Part shown: piece after piece, positions 1 through 5,023 of the stretch
How positions within the stretch are numbered: position 1 is the first letter of the stretch
Layout of the letters: each line of letters begins with the position of its first letter
From: Crocinitomicaceae bacterium
Lineage (GTDB): Bacteria; Bacteroidota; Bacteroidia; Flavobacteriales_D; Crocinitomicaceae
DNA length: 5,162 nt
NCBI GenBank assembly: GCA_030830385.1
Contig: JAURNA010000020.1
Span: 1 to 5,162, forward strand
Direction: 5' to 3'
Translations under genes and position numbers: made by a program
Notes under the pieces: generated by a model
Told to the model about the DNA's origin: nothing
The model's database searches: none
What the model saw: only the letters and a program-made list of their open reading frames with translations

Positions 1-329
1 CACGGTCTGGATATTCAAAGAAAATCGGATTTGAAGGAGGGCAAATGCCACTTCAACGTCGTGTTCCTAAATTCGGATTTAAGAACATCAACCGCGTTGA
101 GTACAAAGCAATCAACCTCGACATCATCCAATCTCTGATTGATCGTAAAAAAGTAAAAGAGATCAACCTCGAAGTGTTGCGCGAAAACGGTTTGGTTGGA
201 CGCAACGAACGGGTTAAGATTCTCGGGCGAGGCGAGTTGTCGAAGAAGATTGACGTAACGGCTCACAAGTTTTCGGCTTCTGCGAAAGTAGCAATCGAAG
301 CACAAGGTGGGAATTGTACAGAAATCTAA
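1..329 (+). CDS. rplO: 50S ribosomal protein L15 (uL15), C-terminal part; 5' end outside window
   Basis: L15 is a late-assembling 50S protein that contacts 23S rRNA. The reading frame is open from the window edge (first full codon at 3) to TAA at 327-329, giving 108 residues. L15 is usually about 145-150 residues, so roughly 40 N-terminal residues lie upstream. The visible part starts RSGYSKKIGFEGGQMPLQRR, matching the family's conserved GFEGGQMPLxRRxPKFGF block, and ends with the conserved C-terminal stretch VKILGRGELSKKIDVTAHKF followed by SASAKVAIEAQGG. The ATG at 45 is an internal methionine (the M of GGQMP), not the start, even though GGAGGG sits just upstream of it. The gene is followed by secY after 25 nt, the standard spc-operon order. 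Identification is secure. Confidence 0.97.
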   Translation, partial: RSGYSKKIGFEGGQMPLQRRVPKFGFKNINRVEYKAINLDIIQSLIDRKKVKEINLEVLRENGLVGRNERVKILGRGELSKKIDVTAHKFSASAKVAIEAQGGNCTEI

Positions 330-354
330 TTAACTTTGCCAACATTTTTTACGC

Positions 355-1698
355 ATGAAAAAGCTCATAACGAATCTTAAGAATATCTGGAAGGTTGAGG
401 AACTCAGGAAAAGGATTATCCTTACCTTGAGTTTAATTCTTGTATACCGAATCGGGTCATTCATCATCCTGCCTGGAGTAAACTACACAGCCCTTCAGGA
501 AGCACAGGCCAGTGGTGATCAGAGTATGCTCGAAACGCTTCTTTCACTATTCTCCGGAGGAGGTTTCTCGAATGCCTCAATTATGGCGCTGGGAATCATG
601 CCGTACATCAGTGCATCAATCATCATGCAGCTGCTCGGAATGGCCGTTCCGACAGTTCAGAAAATGCAGCAAGAAGGAGAATCCGGGCGTAAGCGAATCA
701 ATATGTACACGCGCGTGCTGACCATTATTATCTGTTCGGCTCAGGCTCCGACGTACCTGCAGTTGTGGGTGGCGGACAAAGGAGCATTGCCGGTAGATGC
801 AGACACCTTCTGGTGGGTACAAAGCATCACAGTAATGGTGGCCGGATCTATGTTTGCCGTTTGGTTGGGCGAGCGCATCACAGACAAAGGAATCGGAAAC
901 GGTATCTCGTTGCTGATCACCGTTGGTATTCTCGCTCGTCTTCCGGAAGCATTCATGGCCGAATTCACGTTCTCGTACGAAGGAGGTAACCTGCTGAAAA
1001 TCGTTCTTGAATTGTTCGCCTTTATGGTAGTCGTTCTTGGAACTGTACTCATTGTGCAGGGTGTGCGAAAAGTTCCGTTAAATACCGCTAAGCGGGTAGC
1101 AGGGGCACGCGCAGCTGAATCACAGGGAGCGCGAAGCTATCTTCCGATCAAAGTGAATGCATCCGGGGTAATGCCGATCATCTTCGCTCAAGCCATCATG
1201 ACGGTACCCATCATGATTGCATCCAGCGTAGGAGGAGAAAACAACTGGTTGGCCAAAACCATGGGAGATTACTACGGTTTTGGATACAACCTGGTGTTGG
1301 CTCTGCTGATCATCATCTTCACGTATTTCTACACGGCGATTATGATCAATCCACGAAAGATTTCGGATGACCTACGACGAAGCGGGGCATTCATACCGGG
1401 CGTCAGACCCGGAGAAGAAACATCAGAGTACATCGACTCGCTTGTCTCCAGAATTACCTTCCCCGGATCGTTGTTCCTCGCGTTCATTGCCATTATTCCG
1501 GCATTTGCGAAACAGGCGGGAGTAAACGATGCATTCGCAATGTTCTTCGGAGGTACATCGCTCCTCATTATGGTAGGGGTAGTGCTGGATACGCTTCAGC
1601 AAATCGAATCCTATCTGCTCAACCGTCACATGGATGGATTGATGGAAGGAACGCGAATACGAGGACGCAGAACGCAAGGTGAATTATCAGGAATGTAA
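355..1698 (+). CDS. secY: Protein translocase subunit SecY
   Basis: SecY is the channel-forming subunit of the inner-membrane SecYEG translocon, which exports unfolded preproteins with SecA and inserts membrane proteins. The 447-residue length is typical. A short basic cytoplasmic N-terminus (1-20) leads into TM1 (about 21-40). The plug/TM2 region includes FSGGGFSNASIMALG (66-80), followed by the SecY signature LGIMPYISASIIMQLL (79-94). GERITDKGIGNGISLLI (172-188) is the conserved TM4-TM5 region. The cytoplasmic C5 loop SGAFIPGVRPGEET (343-356) carries the conserved arginine (R351) important for SecA-driven translocation. The last helix, about 399-421, ends before a basic tail. The ATG at 355 has no Shine-Dalgarno site but starts at the family's expected N-terminus (MKKLITNLKNIWKVEELRKR). 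The next gene, infA, follows after 8 nt, so the two are surely co-transcribed. Nothing appears broken. Confidence 0.98.
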   Translation: MKKLITNLKNIWKVEELRKRIILTLSLILVYRIGSFIILPGVNYTALQEAQASGDQSMLETLLSLFSGGGFSNASIMALGIMPYISASIIMQLLGMAVPTVQKMQQEGESGRKRINMYTRVLTIIICSAQAPTYLQLWVADKGALPVDADTFWWVQSITVMVAGSMFAVWLGERITDKGIGNGISLLITVGILARLPEAFMAEFTFSYEGGNLLKIVLELFAFMVVVLGTVLIVQGVRKVPLNTAKRVAGARAAESQGARSYLPIKVNASGVMPIIFAQAIMTVPIMIASSVGGENNWLAKTMGDYYGFGYNLVLALLIIIFTYFYTAIMINPRKISDDLRRSGAFIPGVRPGEETSEYIDSLVSRITFPGSLFLAFIAIIPAFAKQAGVNDAFAMFFGGTSLLIMVGVVLDTLQQIESYLLNRHMDGLMEGTRIRGRRTQGELSGM

Positions 1699-1706
1699 AA
1701 AAATAT

Positions 1707-1925
1707 ATGGCGAAACAAGCATCCATAGAACAAGACGGAGTAATTATCGAAGCATTATCCAATGCGATGTTCCGGGTAGAACTTGAAAACGGGCACGTGA
1801 TAACCGCACACATCTCAGGAAAAATGCGGATGTACTACATCAAAATTCTTCCGGGAGATCGTGTAAAAGTGGAAATGTCGCCTTATGACCTGACGAAAGG
1901 GCGAATCACATTTAGATATAAGTAA
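1707..1925 (+). CDS. infA: Translation initiation factor IF-1
   Basis: IF-1 is a small cytoplasmic OB-fold protein that binds the 30S A site and helps IF-2 and IF-3 form the initiation complex. The 72 residues are the normal bacterial length. The single S1-type OB domain fills the protein, with the family blocks GVIIEALSNAMFRVELENGH (residues 11-30), AHISGKMRMYYIKILPGDRV and the C-terminal SPYDLTKGRITFRYK. Residue 2 onward (AKQASIEQDG) matches the expected N-terminus, so the ATG at 1707 is right. It is preceded by an A/T-rich run (gtaaaaaaatat) and no Shine-Dalgarno site. It lies 8 nt after secY with no map or adk between them, an order typical of Flavobacteriales rather than Bacteroidales. 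A 102-nt structured spacer follows. Confidence 0.97.
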   Translation: MAKQASIEQDGVIIEALSNAMFRVELENGHVITAHISGKMRMYYIKILPGDRVKVEMSPYDLTKGRITFRYK

Positions 1926-1939
1926 AAGAATACAGCGAA

Positions 1940-2008
1940 GCTTTTGATGGCGAATGTCACGTTGAGATGGAGGTGCAGGGCACTGGAGATCAAAACCAAA
2001 TCAAAAGC
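1940..2008 (+). repeat. Inverted repeat bracketing the infA-rpmJ spacer
   Basis: GCTTTTGAT at 1940-1948 is an exact reverse complement of ATCAAAAGC at 2000-2008, with 51 nt between the arms. It starts 15 nt after the infA stop and ends 19 nt before rpmJ. A second partial copy of the right arm (ATCAAAA, 1989-1995) could pair with the same left arm, so two alternative closings are possible. Inside lies a small GTGC/GCAC hairpin (1973-1976 with 1980-1983). There is no T-run after the structure, so it is not a simple terminator. Function is unknown; a structured mRNA spacer is the simplest reading. Confidence 0.45.
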
Positions 2009-2027
2009 AGATTAAATTAAAACAAAG

Positions 2028-2144
2028 ATGAAAGTAAGAGCATCAGTAAAAAAACGTTCTGCAGACTGCAAGATCGTGAAGCGTAAAGGAAGAGTTTACG
2101 TGATCAACAAGAAGAATCCGAAATTCAAACAACGACAAGGGTAA
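2028..2144 (+). CDS. rpmJ: 50S ribosomal protein L36 (bL36), zinc-free form
   Basis: L36 is the smallest 50S protein and binds 23S rRNA at the base of the L7/L12 stalk region. The ATG at 2028 opens 38 codons ending in TAA at 2142-2144, the normal length of the zinc-free type. The protein begins MKVRASVKKRSADCKIVKRK and ends NKKNPKFKQRQG, both diagnostic. Zinc-binding forms carry Cys at about 11, 14 and 27 and His at 32 or 33. Here only C14 remains; the others are Ser11, Asn27 and Phe33, so this is the C-minus form common in Bacteroidota. The start follows an A-rich stretch (taaaacaaag) without a Shine-Dalgarno site. Structured spacers flank the gene on both sides. Identification is secure. 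Confidence 0.96.
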   Translation: MKVRASVKKRSADCKIVKRKGRVYVINKKNPKFKQRQG

Positions 2145-2155
2145 AATTGGATGAT

Positions 2156-2184
2156 TGAATGAGCAACTCAAAAATTCTCATTCA
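2156..2184 (+). repeat. Hairpin in the rpmJ-rpsM spacer (rpsM leader)
   Basis: TGAATGAG (2156-2163) pairs perfectly with CTCATTCA (2177-2184), an 8-bp stem with a 13-nt A-rich loop. ATGA (2151-2154) and TCAT (2189-2192) can add an outer helix across an asymmetric internal loop. It lies 11 nt after the rpmJ stop and ends 20 nt before the rpsM start. No T-run follows. In E. coli the rpsM leader carries the S4-binding pseudoknot controlling the alpha operon, but this simple hairpin does not visibly resemble that RNA. Confidence 0.45.
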
Positions 2185-2204
2185 CAATTCATAATTAGAA
2201 AGAT

Positions 2205-2570
2205 ATGGCACGTATTGCAGGAATAGATTTACCAAAAAATAAGCGAGGTGTAATCGGATTGACTTACATCTATGGTATCGGAAGAAGTACTTCTCAGAAG
2301 ATTTTGGCTACGGCTGGGGTTGACGAAAGCATTAAAGTTCAGGATTGGAACGATGATCAGCTCTCCGCGATCCGAAACGCAGTAAACGAGATCAAAGTAG
2401 AAGGAGCACTCCGCTCGGAAGTACAACTGAACATCAAACGTCTGATGGATATAGGATGTCAGCGTGGAATCCGTCATCGTGCCGGACTTCCATTGCGTGG
2501 TCAGCGTACAAAAAACAACTCGCGAACAAGAAAAGGTAGAAGAAAAACAGTTGCGAATAAAAAGAAGTAG
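2205..2570 (+). CDS. rpsM: 30S ribosomal protein S13 (uS13)
   Basis: S13 sits in the 30S head, binds 16S rRNA and contacts the P-site tRNA and the 50S subunit through intersubunit bridges. The 121 residues contain the expected helix-two-turn-helix-type N-terminal domain (ARIAGIDLPKNKRGVIGLTY at 2-21, then IYGIGRSTSQKIL). The conserved NIKRLMDIGCQRGIRHRAGL (76-95) follows, then the basic C-terminal tail with the S13 signature RGQRTKNNSRTRKG (98-111). From memory, flavobacterial S13 proteins often run three or so residues past the NKKK ending seen here, so the tail may be slightly short. The stop is TAG, and it lies inside the left arm of a perfect hairpin (2563-2583). The ATG at 2205 has an A-rich upstream region and no Shine-Dalgarno site. 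In many bacteria this is the first gene of the alpha operon. Confidence 0.97.
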   Translation: MARIAGIDLPKNKRGVIGLTYIYGIGRSTSQKILATAGVDESIKVQDWNDDQLSAIRNAVNEIKVEGALRSEVQLNIKRLMDIGCQRGIRHRAGLPLRGQRTKNNSRTRKGRRKTVANKKK

Positions 2571-2583
2571 CAATGCTACTTCT
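2563..2583 (+). repeat. Perfect hairpin containing the rpsM stop codon
   Basis: AGAAGTAGC (2563-2571) pairs exactly with GCTACTTCT (2575-2583), a 9-bp stem with a 3-nt AAT loop. The TAG stop of rpsM (2568-2570) lies in the left arm, so terminating ribosomes must melt the stem. The downstream sequence is GATCCCGCGG, not a T-run, so this is not a canonical intrinsic terminator. A second hairpin begins 6 nt later. It may serve as a 3'-end stabiliser, a processing site or a coupling element, or be part of an inserted palindromic repeat. Confidence 0.6.
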
Positions 2584-2589
2584 GATCCC

Positions 2590-2606
2590 GCGGACTGGTG
2601 GTCCGC
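2590..2606 (+). repeat. GC-rich hairpin downstream of rpsM, possibly REP-like
   Basis: GCGGAC (2590-2595) pairs with GTCCGC (2601-2606) around a 5-nt TGGTG loop. It is noticeably GC-rich compared with the surrounding A/T-rich spacer and forms a doublet with the stop-codon hairpin just upstream. A GC-rich palindrome in an intergenic position is the usual look of REP-type dispersed repeats, but copy number cannot be judged from one window. Confidence 0.45.
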
Positions 2607-2682
2607 AGCTATTCAGACTAGCATCTTAAGATCAATTGTCAATAGTCGCATTAATCACCCCCGGAATCAGGAAAGGTTAGGC

Positions 2683-2698
2683 AGGAAAACAAATTCCT
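2683..2698 (+). repeat. Small hairpin in the rpsK leader
   Basis: AGGAA (2683-2687) pairs with TTCCT (2694-2698) around a 6-nt loop, 31 nt before the rpsK start. The same stretch has a direct repeat CAGGAAA (2668-2674 and 2682-2688), and a CTTTCGAAAG palindrome follows at 2702-2711. These are weak signals that might be part of a larger leader fold. The rest of the 159-nt spacer includes the palindrome ATCTTAAGAT (2623-2632) and no credible gene. Confidence 0.25.
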
Positions 2699-2729
2699 AT
2701 TCTTTCGAAAGCAACAAACACTGAATAAA

Positions 2730-3116
2730 ATGGCAAAGTCAAATCAAAAGAAAAAGAAAAACGTCAAAGTAGATGCAGTTGGACAGGCGCACATTCAAGC
2801 GACTTTCAACAACTTAATCATATCATTGACGAATAACGCAGGACAGGTGATCTCATGGTCGTCTGCTGGAAAAATGGGCTTCAAAGGTTCGAAAAAGAAC
2901 ACTCCATACGCTGCACAGGTAGCAGCTGAGGATGCAGCGAAAGAAGCACACGATTTCGGTCTGCGTAAAGTGAAAGTATTCGTTAAAGGACCAGGTGCTG
3001 GTCGCGAGTCAGCGATTCGTTCTCTGCACAACACAGGAATCGAAGTAACGGAGATCGTTGACATCACGCCGATGCCGCACAACGGTTGCCGTCCTCCAAA
3101 ACGACGAAGAGTATAA
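2730..3116 (+). CDS. rpsK: 30S ribosomal protein S11 (uS11)
   Basis: S11 lies on the 30S platform, contacts the 3' minor-domain region of 16S rRNA and borders the mRNA exit channel. The 128 residues match the family length. A lysine-rich N-terminal extension (AKSNQKKKKNVKVD) is followed by the RNase H-like core with ATFNNLIISLTNNAGQVISW (24-43), then KGPGAGRESAIRSL (86-99), and the invariant C-terminal DITPMPHNGCRPPKRRRV (111-128). The ATG at 2730 follows ctgaataaa, an A-rich initiation region without a Shine-Dalgarno site. The 159-nt upstream and 151-nt downstream spacers both contain inverted repeats. The last base of the TAA stop (3116) begins an inverted-repeat arm, ATCAGAC. There is no sign of damage. 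Confidence 0.98.
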   Translation: MAKSNQKKKKNVKVDAVGQAHIQATFNNLIISLTNNAGQVISWSSAGKMGFKGSKKNTPYAAQVAAEDAAKEAHDFGLRKVKVFVKGPGAGRESAIRSLHNTGIEVTEIVDITPMPHNGCRPPKRRRV

Positions 3117-3178
3117 TCAGACGCTAGACTTAAGGACGTAAGATACAAGTCTTGGGTCCAAAAGTGACGCGGTCTGAT
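3116..3178 (+). repeat. Nested inverted repeats after rpsK with possible pseudoknot
   Basis: The outer arms are ATCAGAC (3116-3122) and GTCTGAT (3172-3178), extendable by GC/GC (3123-3124 with 3169-3170) across one bulged G. An inner stem pairs AGACTT (3126-3131) with AAGTCT (3147-3152). Within that inner loop GGAC (3134-3137) can pair with GTCC (3156-3159) downstream of the stem, the topology of an H-type pseudoknot. The left outer arm starts on the last base of the rpsK stop. This forms the upstream half of a structured 151-nt spacer before rpsD. The pairing is visible; the function is inferred. Confidence 0.45.
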
Positions 3179-3206
3179 ATCGTAAATCGCATAATTAAAT
3201 AACAAA

Positions 3207-3253
3207 AGGGAACACAGATTATCGAAGGACAAGCCTTAATTCATAATCTCCCT
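3207..3253 (+). promoter_or_regulatory. Candidate S4 (rpsD) leader: long bulged hairpin
   Basis: A well-formed multi-part hairpin is visible. AGGG (3207-3210) pairs with CCCT (3250-3253), with a 5-nt AACAC bulge on the left side. AGATTAT (3216-3222) pairs with ATAATCT (3243-3249). After an asymmetric internal loop (CG against AATTC), AAGG (3225-3228) pairs with CCTT (3234-3237) around an ACAAG loop. That is 15 Watson-Crick pairs in 47 nt, ending 14 nt before the rpsD start. S4 is a known translational autoregulator in E. coli and in Bacillus. I also recall a candidate leader class for S4 in Bacteroidia, but could not check it. A binding site for S4 here is inference from position and shape. 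Confidence 0.5.
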
Positions 3254-3267
3254 GAATACAAAGTAAA

Positions 3268-3873
3268 ATGGCAAGATACACAGGCCCTAAATCAAAAATC
3301 GCTCGTCGTTTCCGTGATCCCATCTTCGGGCCGGACAAATCCTTGGATAGAAGACAGTATGGTCCCGGACAACACGGACCCAACAAGCGTCGTGGTAAAC
3401 AATCAGAGTACGCGATCCAGCTTGGAGAAAAGCAAAAAGCAAAGTACACATACGGAATTTTGGAGCGTCAGTTCTCCAACATGTTCGATCGTGCATCCCG
3501 AATGAAAGGGATTACGGGTGAGAACTTGTTACAATTGTGCGAAGCTCGTTTGGACAACACGGTGTTCCGTCTTGGAATTGCACCGACACGTCGCGCAGCT
3601 CGTCAGTTGGTATCACACCGTCACATCACTGTAAACGCAGAAGTGGTAAACATCCCTTCTTACTCAACACGGGTGGGTGATGTAATCGGAGTGCGTGAGA
3701 AGTCAAAGTCGTTGGAAGCCGTTTCTGAGTCATTGGCATCAAACTCGAAAACATTCGACTGGTTGGAGTGGAACCCATCTCAAATGGAAGGTAAAGTAGT
3801 AGCTGTACCCAACCGTGAGATGATCCCCGAAAACATCAAGGAGCAGCTCATCGTCGAATTGTATTCTAAGTAA
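3268..3873 (+). CDS. rpsD: 30S ribosomal protein S4 (uS4), zinc-free form
   Basis: S4 is a primary 16S rRNA-binding protein that nucleates assembly of the 30S body. In E. coli it also represses the alpha operon and takes part in rRNA antitermination. The 201 residues are near the usual length. The N-terminal domain begins MARYTGPKSKIARRFRDPIF and lacks the CxxC-type zinc cysteines of C-plus S4 proteins; the only cysteine is C91. The S4 RNA-binding domain spans about 93-155, with RLDNTVFRLGIAPTRRAARQ (94-113) and VSHRHITVNAEVVNIPSY (115-132). The start at 3268 gives the expected MARYTGP N-terminus, follows tacaaagtaaa and has no Shine-Dalgarno site. A structured spacer precedes it, and a hairpin begins 3 nt after its TAA stop. 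Identification is secure. Confidence 0.98.
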   Translation: MARYTGPKSKIARRFRDPIFGPDKSLDRRQYGPGQHGPNKRRGKQSEYAIQLGEKQKAKYTYGILERQFSNMFDRASRMKGITGENLLQLCEARLDNTVFRLGIAPTRRAARQLVSHRHITVNAEVVNIPSYSTRVGDVIGVREKSKSLEAVSESLASNSKTFDWLEWNPSQMEGKVVAVPNREMIPENIKEQLIVELYSK

Positions 3874-3876
3874 ACC

Positions 3877-3890
3877 GATGCGCAGGCATC
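3877..3890 (+). repeat. Short hairpin just after the rpsD stop
   Basis: GATGC (3877-3881) pairs with GCATC (3886-3890) around a GCAG loop, 3 nt past the rpsD stop codon. It is followed by AAGAAAGG rather than T residues, so it is not an intrinsic terminator. It is the first of four hairpins that fill the 157-nt rpsD-rpoA spacer. Confidence 0.35.
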
Positions 3891-3897
3891 AAGAAAG

Positions 3898-3922
3898 GAA
3901 CCCTGAGGCTATTTTGGGGTTC
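3898..3922 (+). repeat. Hairpin in the rpsD-rpoA spacer
   Basis: GAACCC (3898-3903) pairs with GGGTTC (3917-3922). Continuing inward, TGAG (3904-3907) can pair with TTTG (3913-3916) through three wobbles and one A-T, leaving a 5-nt loop. No T-run follows (CACACATACATT), so it is unlikely to terminate transcription by the standard mechanism. It starts only 8 nt after the previous hairpin. Confidence 0.4.
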
Positions 3923-3946
3923 ACACATACATTGTAAAATTAACCA

Positions 3947-3995
3947 TTGGTTTCGGACCAAAGGGTTTGATCGAATCTCTTCACGCTTTCAAACC
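3947..3995 (+). repeat. Two adjacent hairpins in the rpoA leader
   Basis: TTGGT (3947-3951) pairs with ACCAA (3957-3961) around TTCGG. Two bases later GGTTTGA (3964-3970) pairs with TCAAACC (3989-3995) around an 18-nt loop. A competing pairing is available, GGGTT (3963-3967) with AACCC (4000-4004), so the fold may switch. The second hairpin ends 35 nt before the rpoA start, leaving an A-rich single-stranded initiation region. No gene is evident in this 157-nt spacer. Confidence 0.4.
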
Positions 3996-4030
3996 GCGCA
4001 ACCCGGAAACAATTAAAACGAAGAATAAAC

Positions 4031-5023
4031 ATGGCAATTTTAGATTTTCAGAAGCCGGACAAAGTAATCATGATCCAGTCCGACGAGCACCAGGGACAAT
4101 TCGAATTCCGTCCGCTCGAGCCAGGATATGGAATCACAGTTGGTAACTCTTTGCGTCGTATCTTGCTCTCCTCGTTGGAAGGATTTGCGATTTCCTCTGT
4201 TCGTGTAGAAGGAGTAGATCACGAATTTTCTACCATCAAAGGAGTCGTAGAAGACGTTACTGAGATCGTGTTGAATTTCAAACAGGTTCGTTTCAAGCAG
4301 CAGATTGAGGGAACAGACAGCGAAACGGTCATTGTTTCGATTTCAGGTCAGGATACGTTGACAGCGGGAGATATCGGTAAATTCACATCTGCATTCCAGG
4401 TATTGAACCCGGAATTGGTGATTTGTAACATGGAATCATCGGTTAAAATCGAGATGGAGCTTACAATCACAAAAGGGCGTGGATACCACCCGGCAGAAGA
4501 GAACAAAGACGGAAGCGCTCCATTTGGAACGATTTTCATCGACTCGATCTTCACACCAATCAAAAACGTAAAGTACGCGATTGAAAACTATCGTGTAGAG
4601 CAAAAAACGGATTACGAGAAATTGGTTTTCGACATCACAACGGATGGTTCTATCCACCCGAAAGATGCATTGAAAGAAGCAGCGAAAATTTTGATTCACC
4701 ACTTCATGCTCTTCTCTGATGAGCGCATCACACTGGACAGCGAGGTAAAAGCAGAAACGGAAGAATTCGATGAAACGTCATTGCACATGCGTCAGTTGTT
4801 GAAAACAAAGCTCGTAGACATGGATCTTTCCGTTCGTGCTTTGAACTGCTTGAAAGCAGCAGACGTAGAAACGCTTGGAGACCTCGTTTCGTACAACAAA
4901 AACGACCTCTTGAAATTCCGGAATTTCGGCAAGAAGTCGCTTACTGAGTTGGAAGACCTCGTAGACAACAAAGGGCTTTCCTTCGGAATGAACGTTTCCA
5001 AATATAAGTTAGACAAAGACTAG
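4031..5023 (+). CDS. rpoA: DNA-directed RNA polymerase subunit alpha
   Basis: The alpha subunit dimerises to nucleate assembly of beta and beta' and contacts upstream promoter DNA and activators through its C-terminal domain. The 330 residues match the family. The N-terminal domain (about 1-235) holds the dimerisation block GYGITVGNSLRRILLSSLEG (32-51), then GVDHEFSTIKGVVEDVTEIV (61-80) and KNVKYAIENYRVEQKTDYEK (178-197). A short acidic linker (about 236-250) leads to the C-terminal domain (about 255-320) with LSVRALNCLKAADVETLGDL and NFGKKSLTEL. By alignment with E. coli, the DNA-contact residues R265, N268, G296, K298 and S299 correspond to R269, N272, G300, K302 and S303, all conserved. 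The start is preceded by aaaacgaagaataaac, with no Shine-Dalgarno site. The stop is TAG and forms the beginning of a 9-bp inverted-repeat arm. Nothing is missing. Confidence 0.98.
   Translation: MAILDFQKPDKVIMIQSDEHQGQFEFRPLEPGYGITVGNSLRRILLSSLEGFAISSVRVEGVDHEFSTIKGVVEDVTEIVLNFKQVRFKQQIEGTDSETVIVSISGQDTLTAGDIGKFTSAFQVLNPELVICNMESSVKIEMELTITKGRGYHPAEENKDGSAPFGTIFIDSIFTPIKNVKYAIENYRVEQKTDYEKLVFDITTDGSIHPKDALKEAAKILIHHFMLFSDERITLDSEVKAETEEFDETSLHMRQLLKTKLVDMDLSVRALNCLKAADVETLGDLVSYNKNDLLKFRNFGKKSLTELEDLVDNKGLSFGMNVSKYKLDKD

Noticed and set aside
45..329. rplO starting at the ATG at 45 behind a GGAGGG sequence
   Set aside because: The frame is open to the window edge and the residues before M (GFEGG) are part of the conserved L15 motif, so 45 is internal and the SD-like run is just coding sequence.
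331..338. TAACTTTG between rplO and secY, an exact match to the Bacteroidota -7 promoter consensus TAnnTTTG
   Set aside because: The nearest upstream TTG (314-316) is only 14 nt away, shorter than usual spacing, and the same 8-mer pattern also occurs inside secY at 849-856, so chance is likely. An internal secY promoter cannot be claimed.
2623..2632. ATCTTAAGAT palindrome as an operator
   Set aside because: A lone 10-nt AT-rich palindrome in an AT-rich spacer with no promoter nearby is expected by chance and has no supporting context.
2464..2724. 86-codon + strand ORF spanning the rpsM end and the rpsM-rpsK spacer
   Set aside because: Its first third is an alternative frame of rpsM and the rest reads through the hairpins of the spacer. 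No recognisable family and no A-rich start context.
2795..3232. 145-codon minus-strand ORF opposite rpsK
   Set aside because: It lies antisense over the conserved rpsK gene and has no recognisable domain; it is a shadow of S11 codon usage.
3898..3922. Intrinsic terminator after rpsD
   Set aside because: The stem is reasonable but is followed by CACACATACATT rather than a T-run, and rpoA and rplQ continue the same operon.
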